Origin: Pseudomonadota bacterium
GTDB taxonomy: Bacteria > Pseudomonadota > Gammaproteobacteria > Steroidobacterales > Steroidobacteraceae
Length of the DNA: 62,381 bases
Assembly (NCBI GenBank): GCA_021807675.1
Contig: JAKBCR010000008.1
Span: 1 to 62,381 of the forward strand
Direction of reading: 5' to 3'
The position numbers were made by a program, and so were the translations under genes. Positions 15,173-24,632 of this stretch are shown piece after piece; position 1 is the first letter of the stretch; the number at the start of each line of letters is the position of its first letter. Below the pieces are notes generated by a model. The model searched no databases, had not been told where the DNA came from, and worked only from the letters and a program-made list of their open reading frames with translations.

Positions 15173-15847
15173 ATGCTGGGCATAGACCTGGAACGGGCCG
15201 ACCGCGGTCTCGCGGAGGACCTGCGGATCGTCCCCACCGGGACGGCGCGCGGGCTCTCCCAACTCGTCCTGCGGACGGACGTGGCCGGCATGCCGCTCGA
15301 GTGGATCGACTACAAGGAAGCGGCCCGGCTGTACCACCAGGAGCAGGTGGCCTATACCTGCGGCTCGCCGCTGTACGAGCTCTACGGGGGCGTGAACGCG
15401 CTTACCGGCCGGCGCACGGTGCTGGAGATCAATTCCATCGTCGCCACGGTCGGGCATACGGGCAATCCCGGCAATACGCGCCACGACTATGTGCCGCCGC
15501 TGAACAACCAGACGCTGTTCCGCAGGGACGCCTACCTCTGCATGTACTGCGGCCTGCGCCTGGCATCGCGCGAGCTATCGCGCGATCACATCAGGCCGTT
15601 CAGCCAAGGCGGCCTCGACGTCTGGACCAACGTGGTAACCGCATGCCGGCGCTGCAACAACCAGAAGGCCTCGCGCACACCGGAGCAGGCGAAGATGCAG
15701 CTCCTCGCGGTGCCGTTCACGCCGACCTACGCGGAATACATCTTCCTCAAGGGCCGGCGCGTGCTCGCGGACCAGATGCAGTACCTGTTGGCGCACTTCC
15801 CGCGCTCGAGCCCGCTGCACGACCGCATCCAGCGCTGGCTTTGCTGA
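15173..15847 (+). CDS. HNH-family endonuclease-like protein
   Basis: The 224-residue product has an N-terminal region of unknown function and a C-terminal HNH domain. The domain runs LCMYCGLRLASRELSRDHIR, PFSQGGLDVWTNVVTACRRC and NNQKASRTPEQ, with both CxxC pairs and the central histidine intact. HNH domains bind a divalent metal and nick or cut nucleic acids. Standalone proteins of this size are widespread in gammaproteobacteria and their role is largely undefined. The enclosing open frame is much longer, but everything before about 15130 is antisense to pntAA. ATG 15173 (MLGIDLERAD) is preferred; ATG 15131 is possible. A TTGAAT/TATCTT pair with 18-bp spacing at 15134-15163 would give a nearly leaderless mRNA. 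Confidence 0.85.
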   Translation: MLGIDLERADRGLAEDLRIVPTGTARGLSQLVLRTDVAGMPLEWIDYKEAARLYHQEQVAYTCGSPLYELYGGVNALTGRRTVLEINSIVATVGHTGNPGNTRHDYVPPLNNQTLFRRDAYLCMYCGLRLASRELSRDHIRPFSQGGLDVWTNVVTACRRCNNQKASRTPEQAKMQLLAVPFTPTYAEYIFLKGRRVLADQMQYLLAHFPRSSPLHDRIQRWLC

Positions 15848-15853
15848 TGTGAA

Positions 15854-15968
15854 GCACTGGATCCGGGCATTGCGCTGCGCAAGCCCGGGGTGTCCATCCG
15901 TGGACACCCGCTCGGCGGAGCCGAAGCGATGCTTCGCTGAAAGGCACCGCCTCGCCCCTGTGCCTGGG
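15854..15968 (+). repeat. Divergent family A stem-loop cluster, copy A6
   Basis: It starts like the other family A copies (GCACTGGATCCGGGCATTGC) and ends with the same CTGTGCCTG-type tail, but the middle differs. Its hairpins are CCGGGCATTGCG-CTG-CGCAAGCCCGG, then GGTGTCCA-TCCG-TGGACACC, then CGAAGC-GAT-GCTTCG. All are near-perfect. It fills most of the 166-bp gap ahead of the exonuclease gene. Confidence 0.65.
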
Positions 15969-16013
15969 GCGCAGGGTTCGGGGCCGCTATCATGCTTTCG
16001 GGGTGGGGACGTC

Positions 16014-16922
16014 TTGATTTTCCTCGTCGACGCATCGGTCTACGTCTTCCGGGCGTATCACTCGCAGCTGCCGGGCATGGTGGACGGCGAGGGCAATCCC
16101 GTGCACGCGGTCTTCGGCTTTGCGCGCTTTCTGGGTGATCTGATGGAGCGGATCCGTCCACGCCATGTCGGGGTCGCCTTCGATAAGCGGCTGACGACGT
16201 CCTACCGCAACAGGATCTACCCGGCGTACAAGGCCAACCGTGAGCCGACGCCCGCCGGCCTCGCACGACAGTTCGAATACTGCCGCGAGCTCTGTCGCCA
16301 TCTCGGACTGGCAGCGTTCGTCGACCCGGACTTCGAAGCCGACGACATCATCGGCACGCTCTCCTGCCTGATGCGCGCCGAAGGCATCCGCTCGGCCCTC
16401 ATCACCCGCGACAAGGATCTCGCGCAGCTCGTGCGCGACGGCGACCTGCTGTGGGACTTCGGTGCCCGCACCCAGCTCGGCTACCGGGACGTCGAGCGCC
16501 ACTTCGGCGTGGCGCCGGAGCGCTTCGCGGACTTCCTCGCCCTCACCGGCGACACCTCCGATAACATTCCCGGCGTCCCGGGCATCGGGCCCAAGATCGC
16601 CGCTACGCTGATGCGCAAGTTCGCCTCGCTGGATGAGCTCTACGCCGATATCGGCCGCGTCACCGCCCTGGGACTGCGCGGCGGCAGCGCCCTGCGCGAG
16701 CGCCTCGCCGCCCATCGCGAGTCGGTGTTCCTGGCGCGGCGGCTCACGCGGATCGTCTGCGACCTGCCGCTCGGCGTGTCGGCCGCGGACCTGCGGCCGC
16801 GAACCCCGGATCTTGCGGCTCTGGGGGCGCTTTACGATCGGCTCGGCTTCGGGCCTCTCCTGCGCCGCCAGGGAGAGCGGCTCGCCCAAATGCGGGATGC
16901 CGACGCCGCGCTGGCGAGCTGA
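16014..16922 (+). CDS. 5'-3' exonuclease (PolI N-domain / Xni type)
   Basis: A 302-residue homologue of the 5'-nuclease domain of DNA polymerase I, without a polymerase part. The metal-binding acidic residues are visible in FLVDASVYVFRAYHS, VGVAFDKR and DPDFEADDIIGTLS, with TRDKDLAQL further on. The helix-hairpin-helix follows as LTGDTSDNIPGVPGIGPKIA. Such enzymes process flaps and RNA primers. The frame is open back to 15849 through repeat A6, but that part is not conserved. TTG 16014 fits the family N-terminus (MIFLVDAS) and has GGGGTGGGG just upstream. Confidence 0.9.
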   Translation: MIFLVDASVYVFRAYHSQLPGMVDGEGNPVHAVFGFARFLGDLMERIRPRHVGVAFDKRLTTSYRNRIYPAYKANREPTPAGLARQFEYCRELCRHLGLAAFVDPDFEADDIIGTLSCLMRAEGIRSALITRDKDLAQLVRDGDLLWDFGARTQLGYRDVERHFGVAPERFADFLALTGDTSDNIPGVPGIGPKIAATLMRKFASLDELYADIGRVTALGLRGGSALRERLAAHRESVFLARRLTRIVCDLPLGVSAADLRPRTPDLAALGALYDRLGFGPLLRRQGERLAQMRDADAALAS

Positions 16923-16943
16923 GCATCGGACTGAGGAGGCAAT

Positions 16944-17840
16944 TTGGAAGAGAGCGGCGGATTCGAGACCATTGCGCGCGAGATCGGGGCGCAACTCGGG
17001 GACGAGTGCGCGCCGGAACCGGAGAGCGCCGTCTCGGGCGGCAGCATTCACCGCTGCTACCGCTGGCGGTGCGGCGGTACGCCACTTTTCGTGAAGGTAG
17101 CGGACGAGAGTGCCGGGGCGGGACTGCAGGCCGAAGCCACCGGCCTCCTCGAGCTGGCGCGCGCGCACGCGGTTCGCATCCCCGGCGTGCTGGCGCGCGG
17201 CACTGCGGGACGCAACGCGTTTCTCGCCCTGGAATGGATCGAGTCCCGGCCGGCGGGGCGTGCGGCGGAGCGCAGGCTCGGCGAGCAGCTTGCGGCGCAG
17301 CACCTCGTGACGGCGGCGCGGTTCGGTTTCCCCGACGGCAATTTCATCGGGCGCACACCACAACCGAACGGCTGGCTGGCCGACTGGGCGGAATTCTTCC
17401 GTGAGCGGCGCCTGCGCCCTCAGCTCGCGCTCGCGGTGCAGAACGGCTTCGCGGAGCTCCTCGAGAAGCCCGGCGCACGGCTCCTGCAGGCGGTAGACGG
17501 GCTGCTCGCGGGTCACCGGCCGCGGGCCTCGCTCCTGCACGGCGATCTCTGGGCCGGCAACTGGCTCGCGGACGAGCAAGACCGGCCGGTCATATTCGAC
17601 CCGGCGGTGCACTACGGCGATCGCGAGGCCGACCTCGCCATGACCCGACTCTTCGGCGGCTTCGGCCGTGCCTTCTACGACGCCTATCAGGGCGAGGAGC
17701 CGCTGCCCACCGGGCACGCCGTGCGCGCCGAGCTCTACAATCTTTATCACGTGTTGAATCATGCCAACCTGTTTGGCGGCGGCTACGCCCGCCAGGCGCG
17801 CGCGAGCATCGACCGGCTGCTGGCCGAGGTCAGAGGTTAG
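16944..17840 (+). CDS. Fructosamine kinase family protein
   Basis: The 298-residue protein belongs to the FN3K/ketosamine-3-kinase family, which phosphorylates sugar adducts on lysines so that they detach from proteins. Kinase-like motifs are VSGGSIHRCYRW (nucleotide loop), TPLFVKV (lysine), LLHGDLWAGNWL (catalytic loop) and VIFDPAVHYGDREADLAM (metal-binding Asp). Start TTG 16944 is preceded by a strong AGGAGG at 16934-16939, which decides the start. It lies 21 bp after the exonuclease gene and 81 bp before acs on the same strand. Substrate is inferred from family only. Confidence 0.9.
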   Translation: MEESGGFETIAREIGAQLGDECAPEPESAVSGGSIHRCYRWRCGGTPLFVKVADESAGAGLQAEATGLLELARAHAVRIPGVLARGTAGRNAFLALEWIESRPAGRAAERRLGEQLAAQHLVTAARFGFPDGNFIGRTPQPNGWLADWAEFFRERRLRPQLALAVQNGFAELLEKPGARLLQAVDGLLAGHRPRASLLHGDLWAGNWLADEQDRPVIFDPAVHYGDREADLAMTRLFGGFGRAFYDAYQGEEPLPTGHAVRAELYNLYHVLNHANLFGGGYARQARASIDRLLAEVRG

Positions 17841-17921
17841 CGGTTAGGGAAGGCTCCCGGGACTGCGCGATTCGGATATGCTCATCCCCTACCGTTGGCG
17901 CGTCTGCGAGGGGACTCACCC

Positions 17922-20240
17922 ATGGCGAGCAAGAGCATCATGTCCGTCCTTCAGGAGGAGCGGACGTTCGCCCCTACAGCGGAATTCGCCGCCCGGGCTC
18001 GCGTCAAGCCCGCGGATCTGCAACGCATGCGCCGGCAGGCGACCCAGGACCCCAGCGGCTTCTGGGCTCAGCTCGCGCGCCAGGAGATCGCCTGGCACAC
18101 GCCCTTCACCGTGACCCTCGACGAGTCCGCCGCCCCGAACTATCGCTGGTTCACCGATGGACGCCTCAACGTCTCATTCAACTGCCTGGACGTGCACCTC
18201 ACCGAGCGTGCAGAGAAGACCGCGATCGTCTTCGAAGGCGAGCCGGGCGACACCCGCAGGCTCTCGTACCGCGAGCTGCATGCGCAGGTCTGCCGGTTCG
18301 CGAATGCCCTGAGGGCACAGGGTGTCGGGAAGGGCGACCGGGTGGCCCTCTATCTGCCGCTCGTGCCGGAGGCCATCGTCGCGATGCACGCCTGCAACCG
18401 GATCGGCGCCGTTCACTCGGTGGTCTTCGGCGGCTTCTCGGCGCCCGCCCTGAAGGATCGCATCGAGGACACCGGCGCCAAGGTACTGATCACCGCCGAC
18501 GGCGGCTGGCGCGGCGGACATCCGATCGAGCTCAAGGCGGCGGCGGACAAGGCGCTGGCGGAGGGCTGCGGAACGATCGAGCGTGTCTTCGTCCTCAGGC
18601 GCACAGGCCGTTCCGTGGCGATGCAGCCGGGACGCGATCTTTGGTGGCACGAGGCGCTGGACGGGCAACCGCCGCAGTGCGAGCCGGAGTGGGTCGAGGC
18701 GGAGCACCCGCTCTACCTGCTTTATACGTCCGGGTCGACGGGCAAGCCCAAGGGCATCCAACATTCCAGTGGCGGCTATCTGCTCGGCGCGAAGGTCACC
18801 ACCCAGTGGGTATTCGATCTGCGCGACGACGATGTCTTCTGGTGCACCGCGGATGTCGGCTGGGTGACCGGCCACAGCTACGTGGCCTACGGGCCGCTCG
18901 CCGCGGGCGCGACCGTGGTGTTGTATGAGGGTGCTCCGACGACTCCCGATGCGGGACGCTTCTGGAAGATCTGTCAGGACCACGGCGTCAGCGTCTTCTA
19001 CACGGCGCCCACCGCGATCCGCGCCCTGATGAAGCTCGGCGACGAGATCCCGGCCCGCTACGATCTCTCGCGCCTGCGCCTGCTCGGCAGCGTCGGGGAG
19101 CCGATCAATCCCGAGGCCTGGATGTGGTATAGCCGTGTGATCGGACGCGGCCGCTGTCCTGTCGTCGACACGTGGTGGCAGACGGAGACCGGCATGATCC
19201 TCATCTCGCCGCTCCCAGGAGTCACATCGACCAAGCCCGGCTCGTGCACGCTGCCGCTGCCCGGCATAGAGGCGGATATCGTCGATGAGCGCGGGGAGTC
19301 GGTGAAGCGGCCCGATGCCGGCGGCTATCTCGTCATCAAGAAGCCCTGGCCAGCCATGTTGCGCACCATCTGGGGCAACAACGCGCGCTATCTCGCCGCC
19401 TACTGGGAAAAATTCGACAAACGCTTCTACGTGGCGGGAGACAGCGCTCATCGCGACAAGGACGGCTACTTCTGGATCATGGGCCGCGTCGACGATGTGC
19501 TGAACGTTGCAGGCCACAGACTCGGCACCATGGAGATCGAGTCCGCACTGGTCTCCAACCCGCGGGTCGCGGAGGCCGCGGTGGTCGGCAAGCCGCACGA
19601 GGTCAAGGGGGAGTCGGTCTTCGCCTACGTCGTCTGCCGCGGACAGCGCCCGACGGGCGATACGAGCGCGGTCGTCAATGAGCTACGCGCCTGGGTGGGC
19701 GAGCACCTCGGCGCCATCGCCAAGCCCGATGAGATCCGCTTCGCCGACAATCTGCCGAAGACCCGCTCGGGCAAGATCATGCGTCGGCTCCTGCGGGCGA
19801 TCGCACGTGGCGAGGAGATCGCCCAGGATGTCTCGACGCTCGAGAACCCGGCGATTCTCGATCAGCTGCGTGGCGCCGATGGCGGCGACGCCACGGAGGG
19901 AATCCCGGCCTCCCGGCTGCCGGATCAGCCGGAGCCTGGCGCGAGCGGACCCGCGGCGCGGCGAAGAGCCCGACCGGCCGCGGGAAAGCCGGTGCGGCGT
20001 CGCGCCAAGAGGAATGCACCAAACGCATCGCGCAAACGCACGGCGGCGAAACCCCCTGCCGGAAAGCCCAGCGCCAAGGCGAAGGCACGGCGGCCCATGA
20101 AAGGAAGGCCAGGCGCGGCCGCCCGAGCCCCAAAGCGCGGAGGCTCGCCCTCGAAGCCAGCAGCGCGTCGTGCTCCGATCAGGCGCGCCAGAGTGAAACC
20201 GGCTTCTCGCGCGGGACGAAAGGGACGCGCGAAGCGCTGA
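17922..20240 (+). CDS. acs: Acetyl-CoA synthetase with a C-terminal histone-H1-like basic tail
   Basis: This AMP-forming acyl-CoA synthetase has [11 protein letters not shown] (P-loop), [10 protein letters not shown] with the tryptophan that limits the acyl pocket to acetate, and [20 protein letters not shown]. The acetylatable C-terminal lysine is in [14 protein letters not shown]. Residues 1 to about 650 match the normal length of Acs. A further tail of about 120 residues follows. Its last 95 residues contain roughly 37 Lys/Arg, many Ala/Pro/Gly and no acidic residue, resembling bacterial histone-H1-like proteins. ATG 17922 has GAGGGG just upstream. Acetate activation is well supported; propionate use is possible. 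The tail may bind nucleic acid and is unusual for the family. Confidence 0.93.
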   Translation: MASKSIMSVLQEERTFAPTAEFAARARVKPADLQRMRRQATQDPSGFWAQLARQEIAWHTPFTVTLDESAAPNYRWFTDGRLNVSFNCLDVHLTERAEKTAIVFEGEPGDTRRLSYRELHAQVCRFANALRAQGVGKGDRVALYLPLVPEAIVAMHACNRIGAVHSVVFGGFSAPALKDRIEDTGAKVLITADGGWRGGHPIELKAAADKALAEGCGTIERVFVLRRTGRSVAMQPGRDLWWHEALDGQPPQCEPEWVEAEHPLYLLYTSGSTGKPKGIQHSSGGYLLGAKVTTQWVFDLRDDDVFWCTADVGWVTGHSYVAYGPLAAGATVVLYEGAPTTPDAGRFWKICQDHGVSVFYTAPTAIRALMKLGDEIPARYDLSRLRLLGSVGEPINPEAWMWYSRVIGRGRCPVVDTWWQTETGMILISPLPGVTSTKPGSCTLPLPGIEADIVDERGESVKRPDAGGYLVIKKPWPAMLRTIWGNNARYLAAYWEKFDKRFYVAGDSAHRDKDGYFWIMGRVDDVLNVAGHRLGTMEIESALVSNPRVAEAAVVGKPHEVKGESVFAYVVCRGQRPTGDTSAVVNELRAWVGEHLGAIAKPDEIRFADNLPKTRSGKIMRRLLRAIARGEEIAQDVSTLENPAILDQLRGADGGDATEGIPASRLPDQPEPGASGPAARRRARPAAGKPVRRRAKRNAPNASRKRTAAKPPAGKPSAKAKARRPMKGRPGAAARAPKRGGSPSKPAARRAPIRRARVKPASRAGRKGRAKR

Positions 20241-20301
20241 GGGTTGATCTGCCGCGTGATGCCGCTCGCTCGCGCCCGGTCAGACGCGTGGCGGGCGTCG
20301 C

Positions 20302-20318
20302 CTTGCGCCCGGCGCAAG
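20302..20318. terminator. Possible hairpin between convergent acs and ntrX
   Basis: A perfect 7-bp stem (CTTGCGC-CCG-GCGCAAG) lies in the 100-bp gap between the convergent acs and ntrX genes. No run of T follows on either strand, so intrinsic termination is uncertain. Confidence 0.3.
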
Positions 20319-20340
20319 CTCTCGAGCTCGTCCGACGGTA

Positions 20341-21705
20341 CTATTCTTCGCCGATCGAGCGAAAATCGAGACCGAGCGAGCGCAGCTTGCGGTAGAGGTG
20401 AGTGCGCTCCATTCCGACGCGCTTGGCGAGCTGGCCCACCTTGCCGTTGCACAGCAACAGTTGCTGCTGCAGGTAAGCTCGCTCGAACTGCTCGCGGGCC
20501 TCTCGCAGCGGCAGCGCCAGCAGGTCCTGCTTGACCAGCGGCTCGCCGGGAGGGGCCTGCACGGCCAGCTCCCGCTCGATCTCCTCCAGGCTGATCTCCT
20601 CGCCCCCGCCTTGGATCAGCAAGCGATGCACCAGATTCTTGAGTTCCCGCACGTTGTCGGGCCAGGGATAGTTGCGCAGCCGGTTCTGGGCCGCGACGCT
20701 GAAACGTCGAAACGGCAGGCCCTCCGAGTCGACGATCCGGTCCACCTGTTGGCGCAGCAGCTCCGGGACGTCCTCGGCGTAGTCGCGCAGCGGCGGAACC
20801 CTGACGATGAGCGTGTTGAGATGCGCAAGCAGGTCCCGGCGCAGCCCCTCCACCCCGGCGCGGCTCTCCACCCCCGGCTGCGCCGAGGAGACGATGCGCG
20901 AGCGAAGCTCGACCGGCTCCGTGCCGCCAAATGGCGTGAAGCGCCCCGACTCGAGCGCGCCGACCAGGATGCGCTGTGCGCCCGCGGGCAGATCCTCGAT
21001 TTCCTGAATGAAGAGCATCCCGTCCGCCGCCTTCTCGATGAGTCCCGGGTGGCGGCTCGCTCCCTCCATCCGGCCGAAGAGCCGGCTCTCCGCGTCCGAC
21101 TCCCGCAGGCTGCTCGCGACCAGGGTGACGAACGGCGAGGCGGCATGCAGCCCGCGCTCGTGCAGGTATCTGGCGAACGCCTCGCGGCCCGAGCCCGGCT
21201 CGCCGATGAGGAGCACGGGGGAGGAGTGGGCCGCGATCTGCTGCAACTCCGTGCGCAGCTGTTGCATCAGCCTGCTCTTGCCCGCCGGCATCATGAGCGC
21301 CGGCACGAGCAGCTTACCGGACTGGCGGCGACGCCGGCCGGCATCGAGCGCCCTCTCGACCGTTCGCAGCAGCTTCGCGAGCGAGAGCGGCTTTTCCACG
21401 AAATCGAAAGCGCCGAGGCGCGTCGCCTCGACGGCTGTCTCCACTGTTCCATGGCCTGACATCATGACGACGGGACAGCCATCCAACACCGAAGCGGACC
21501 ACTCCCGCAGCAGGGTGATCCCGTCGACATCGGGCATCCAGATATCGAGCAGAACCAGGTCCGGAGTCTGGCGGGCTCGGGAGGCTCGCGCCTGAGCGGC
21601 GTTGGCCGCGACGTCGACCTCGTAGCCTTCCTCCGACAGGATCTCCTTCAGCAGGCCGCGGATGTCCGCCTCGTCATCGACCACCAGAATGTGTGGAGCG
21701 CTCAT
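20341..21705 (-). CDS. ntrX: NtrX-type response regulator with degenerate AAA+ domain
   Basis: The 454-residue regulator has a receiver domain with phosphoacceptor Asp54 (LVLLDIWMPDVDG), an AAA+ domain and a Fis-type HTH (GQLAKRVGMERTHLYRKLRS). The AAA+ core is degenerate. The P-loop reads GEPGSGREAF, with Arg at about 174 in place of Lys. Walker B reads GMLFIQEIEDLP, with Gln in place of Asp. The GAFTGA loop that contacts sigma-54 is replaced by MEGASRHPGL. It is therefore unlikely to hydrolyse ATP or open sigma-54 promoters and may act as an ordinary DNA-binding regulator. It overlaps ntrY by 4 bp and is its evident partner. Confidence 0.93.
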   Translation of the reverse strand: MSAPHILVVDDEADIRGLLKEILSEEGYEVDVAANAAQARASRARQTPDLVLLDIWMPDVDGITLLREWSASVLDGCPVVMMSGHGTVETAVEATRLGAFDFVEKPLSLAKLLRTVERALDAGRRRRQSGKLLVPALMMPAGKSRLMQQLRTELQQIAAHSSPVLLIGEPGSGREAFARYLHERGLHAASPFVTLVASSLRESDAESRLFGRMEGASRHPGLIEKAADGMLFIQEIEDLPAGAQRILVGALESGRFTPFGGTEPVELRSRIVSSAQPGVESRAGVEGLRRDLLAHLNTLIVRVPPLRDYAEDVPELLRQQVDRIVDSEGLPFRRFSVAAQNRLRNYPWPDNVRELKNLVHRLLIQGGGEEISLEEIERELAVQAPPGEPLVKQDLLALPLREAREQFERAYLQQQLLLCNGKVGQLAKRVGMERTHLYRKLRSLGLDFRSIGEE

Positions 21706-23987
21706 GCCCTCTCTCTCCGCAATGGGTCTCTTCGGTCACGCGCGCCGGCCGCCGTCCGCGTGCTGTCGACGACGGGCAACAGCACCCTCACGCGGGCGCC
21801 GCCTTCCGGGCGATTGTCGGCATCGATCCGGCCACCGTGCTCCTCGACGATCTTCTTGACGATCGCGAGGCCAAGCCCCGTGCCCTTGGGCTTGCTCGTG
21901 ACGTACGGGTCGAAGACGCGGCCGAGGAGCTCGCGCTGGAATCCCGGTCCATTGTCACATACCGCTACCGCCGCGTACTGGCCATCCTCGCCCGCTTCGA
22001 GCCGGGTCGCGATCTCGAGGCGCGGGTGCGGCGTGCCCTCGAGAGCCTCGAGCGCGTTGGTGACCAGATTGTTGAGGATCTGGCGCACTCGGCCACGGTC
22101 CGCCTCGATGCCTCCGAGCCGCTCGTCCAGGCTGAGGTGAATGGCCGCGCGCGGGTCCTGTGATCTGTAGAGGTCCGCCACTTCCGTGACGAGCTGATTC
22201 AGGCTGAAGGCGGTGATGCGCATCTCCGGGGCGCGCGCATACTCGCTGAAGGCGTTCACCATCTGCTGCATGCTCTTGACCTGCTGCACGATGGTATGGG
22301 TTGCCCGCTCCAGAATCTCCGCATCCCGCGGCCCCATGCTGGCGAGCAGCCGCCGGCGCAGCCGCTCGGCCGAGAGTTGGATCGGGGTGAGGGGATTCTT
22401 GATTTCGTGCGCCAGGCGGCGCGCAACCTCGCCCCAGGCGGCGTCCCGCTGGGCCTGCAGCAGCGTCGTAATGTCATCGAAAACGATGACATATCCCATA
22501 TCGCCGCCCTCGCCCGGCAAGGGCGTGCATGCGCACATCAGTGTGCGCCTCGCGAGCAAGCCCGGTGTCGGGCCCCCTTCGAGATCGAGCTGCTCACGCC
22601 ACTCCTCGCGGCCGCGCGCGAAGCGCACGGCGAGCGCCGCGACGAACTGCCCCAGGCGCTCGTTGCCCGCCGACAGCTCAGGCAGGGAGCGCCCGGTCGC
22701 CACGGAGAGATCGCTGCCGAGGATGGCGCCGGCCGCCGCGTTGGCCATGCGCACGGTGAGCGTCCGATCGACCGCAAGCACGCCCGTGGAGAGCCGGGCG
22801 AGGATCACGCCCAAGCGCTCGCGCTCGCGCTCGACGGTCTGCTGGCTGCGGGTCGCTTCCTCGTGAGCGCGCCGCAGGCGCTTGGTCATATCGTTGAAGG
22901 AATGCACCAGGAAACCCATCTCATCGCGCGAAGGCAGCGGCAGGCGCGTGTCGAAATCTCCCTTGCCGACCGCTCGGGTGCCCGCGATGAGATCCTGGAC
23001 GGGGCGCGAAAGCCGCTGCGCGGAGAAGATGGCGCCATAGAGCGCCGCCAACATGGCGAGCAGCAGCACCAGCGACAAGGTCAGGCTGAAACTGTACTTC
23101 AGCGGCTCGCGCAACGTGGCGAGATTGCCGTACTGCGAATAGGCGCGCTGCACGGCGTTGGAGAGGCCCGCGAGCTGTGCGGGAACCGGATAGACCGCCA
23201 TGATGTAGCGATTGTCGGCGCTTGCAGGGGAGCCGCTGAGCGGCGCGCCGATGCGGATGATGTACTGGCCGTCCGATCGGGGCTCGAGGCTGACGTAGGG
23301 ACGGTGCTGGCTGACGCGCCGGACAAGGCTCGACGGCGGCGCGAGCGGAACGCTGGCGAGCGGGTCTTGCAGGCTGGCCGCGAGAATGCGCTCTTGATCG
23401 CCGAAGAGGACGATCTCCGAGGCGGCGGTCGCGCGCCGCTCCTCATCGAGGCGCGTCTGGATCTGCGCGAGCGAGTGAGTGCTGAGCGAGCCGGCGAACA
23501 GCTCCGTGCGCCGCGAGCATTCCTCCACGCGCAGCTCGAGCGCCGAGCGGGAGAGGACCAGCGCGTCCTTCAAGCCCTGGCGCACTTCCACCCGAAACCA
23601 GCTGTCGATCCCGCGGTTGAGGAACTCCAGCGACGAAAGGTAGACGATGAGAAGCGGCGCGACCACCAGCGCACCGAAGATGATCACGGTGCGTGCCGTC
23701 AGGCGGGAGCCCGGCACGTGGTTGCGGTAATCGCGCACCAGCTGCCAGAGCTTGCGCACGAGCAGCACGGTCAGAGTGAGTACTCCGGCGATGTTGAGCA
23801 GCAGGATCCAGGGCTGCAGCCGGCCGAACTCGGACGAATTCTGCACGCTCTTGGCGAGGAGGAGCAGGAGCGCGCCGAGACCGACGACGCCCCACAGCGC
23901 AAGCGACCACGCCCCGCGGCGGCGTGCCCGCAGCCGCTGCACCGCATCGCGATCGTCGCTTACACCGGCAGGGACCATGAGTACCAC
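21702..23987 (-). CDS. ntrY: NtrY-type membrane sensor histidine kinase
   Basis: The 761-residue kinase has N-terminal transmembrane helices (about 28-50, 60-78, 95-118), a periplasmic sensor region and a further helix near 300-325. HAMP, PAS, phosphoacceptor and ATPase domains follow. The H-box is RRLAHEIKNPLTPIQLSAER, the N-box QILNNLVTNALEAL, and the G-boxes VCDNGPGFQ and KGTGLGLAIVKKIVEEHGG. NtrY/NtrX pairs respond to nitrogen, redox or envelope signals in different species. The start is ATG 23987 or 23978, overlapping the end of the DUF4390 gene. The gene belongs to a tightly packed operon running from def to ntrX. Confidence 0.94.
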   Translation of the reverse strand: MVLMVPAGVSDDRDAVQRLRARRRGAWSLALWGVVGLGALLLLLAKSVQNSSEFGRLQPWILLLNIAGVLTLTVLLVRKLWQLVRDYRNHVPGSRLTARTVIIFGALVVAPLLIVYLSSLEFLNRGIDSWFRVEVRQGLKDALVLSRSALELRVEECSRRTELFAGSLSTHSLAQIQTRLDEERRATAASEIVLFGDQERILAASLQDPLASVPLAPPSSLVRRVSQHRPYVSLEPRSDGQYIIRIGAPLSGSPASADNRYIMAVYPVPAQLAGLSNAVQRAYSQYGNLATLREPLKYSFSLTLSLVLLLAMLAALYGAIFSAQRLSRPVQDLIAGTRAVGKGDFDTRLPLPSRDEMGFLVHSFNDMTKRLRRAHEEATRSQQTVERERERLGVILARLSTGVLAVDRTLTVRMANAAAGAILGSDLSVATGRSLPELSAGNERLGQFVAALAVRFARGREEWREQLDLEGGPTPGLLARRTLMCACTPLPGEGGDMGYVIVFDDITTLLQAQRDAAWGEVARRLAHEIKNPLTPIQLSAERLRRRLLASMGPRDAEILERATHTIVQQVKSMQQMVNAFSEYARAPEMRITAFSLNQLVTEVADLYRSQDPRAAIHLSLDERLGGIEADRGRVRQILNNLVTNALEALEGTPHPRLEIATRLEAGEDGQYAAVAVCDNGPGFQRELLGRVFDPYVTSKPKGTGLGLAIVKKIVEEHGGRIDADNRPEGGARVRVLLPVVDSTRTAAGARDRRDPLRRERA

Positions 23988-24586
23988 TTGCTCACGCGTT
24001 GCCAGTCATCGGTCCAGAAGAGCAGCGCGCGCAGCGAGGCGGGGAGGTTGCCGCGTCGCACGCCCGCGCGCACGCTGATGATATAGCGGCCCCCATCGAG
24101 CTGCGGCTCGACCAGAATGGGCCAGCCGTTCACCTTACCCAGGTAGGCCAACGCCTCCTTCAGCGTGTCGAAGCTCTTCCGATCGCCGCTGCGCACCTCG
24201 CGGACCACGAAATGATCGGTGACCACGTGATAGGCAAGCTTCCGCTGAAACGTCAGGTCGACGACGTTCTCGTTGAACCAGTAATGCCGCACGCGATCGA
24301 CTCTCACTTCGACATCGAACGTCAGGGTGACTCCATCCTGCAGCGCTTCCCTGATCGCGGGATTGAGCGGGTACTGGACGTGAGCGTAGAGCTGGATGAC
24401 GCCGTGGTCCAAGTTGACATAGGCGGAGCTGACCTTGAGCACACCATCCAGGGCGTCGGCAGAGGCCAGCCCTCCCCACAGCGCCAGGATCAGAGCGCCG
24501 GCCAGAGCCATCAGGCTCGGCCAGCCACCCGCGCGTGAGCGGCGCGTGAGCGCGCCCTGCTGTGATGCTGAGGACCGTCGTGGCAT
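23960..24586 (-). CDS. DUF4390 exported protein
   Basis: The 208-residue protein has an N-terminal signal or anchor segment near residues 23-42 and a beta-rich domain containing VYPLNPAIREAL-like and LTFDVEVRVDRVRHYW motifs. The conserved end is LPASLRALLFWTDDW. DUF4390 proteins sit between rsmB and the ntrYX pair in many beta- and gammaproteobacteria, as here, and have no known function. The position next to ntrY suggests a periplasmic accessory of the sensor, which is inference. ATG 24586 (MPRRSSASQQ) is chosen because upstream starts would lie inside rsmB. Confidence 0.88.
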   Translation of the reverse strand: MPRRSSASQQGALTRRSRAGGWPSLMALAGALILALWGGLASADALDGVLKVSSAYVNLDHGVIQLYAHVQYPLNPAIREALQDGVTLTFDVEVRVDRVRHYWFNENVVDLTFQRKLAYHVVTDHFVVREVRSGDRKSFDTLKEALAYLGKVNGWPILVEPQLDGGRYIISVRAGVRRGNLPASLRALLFWTDDWQRVSKWYSWSLPV

Positions 24587-24632
24587 GAACGCAACGGCAG
24601 ATGCTTGAGTGTTACCGACCTTGACGCGCTGC

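Noticed and set aside
13550-15847. A 765-codon plus-strand frame across pntAB, pntAA and the HNH gene
   Set aside because: Only its last 225 codons resemble a protein (HNH); the rest is antisense to the pnt genes in GC-rich DNA.
20302-20318. Strong intrinsic terminator between acs and ntrX
   Set aside because: The stem is short and no T run follows on either strand; it is kept only as a low-confidence hairpin.
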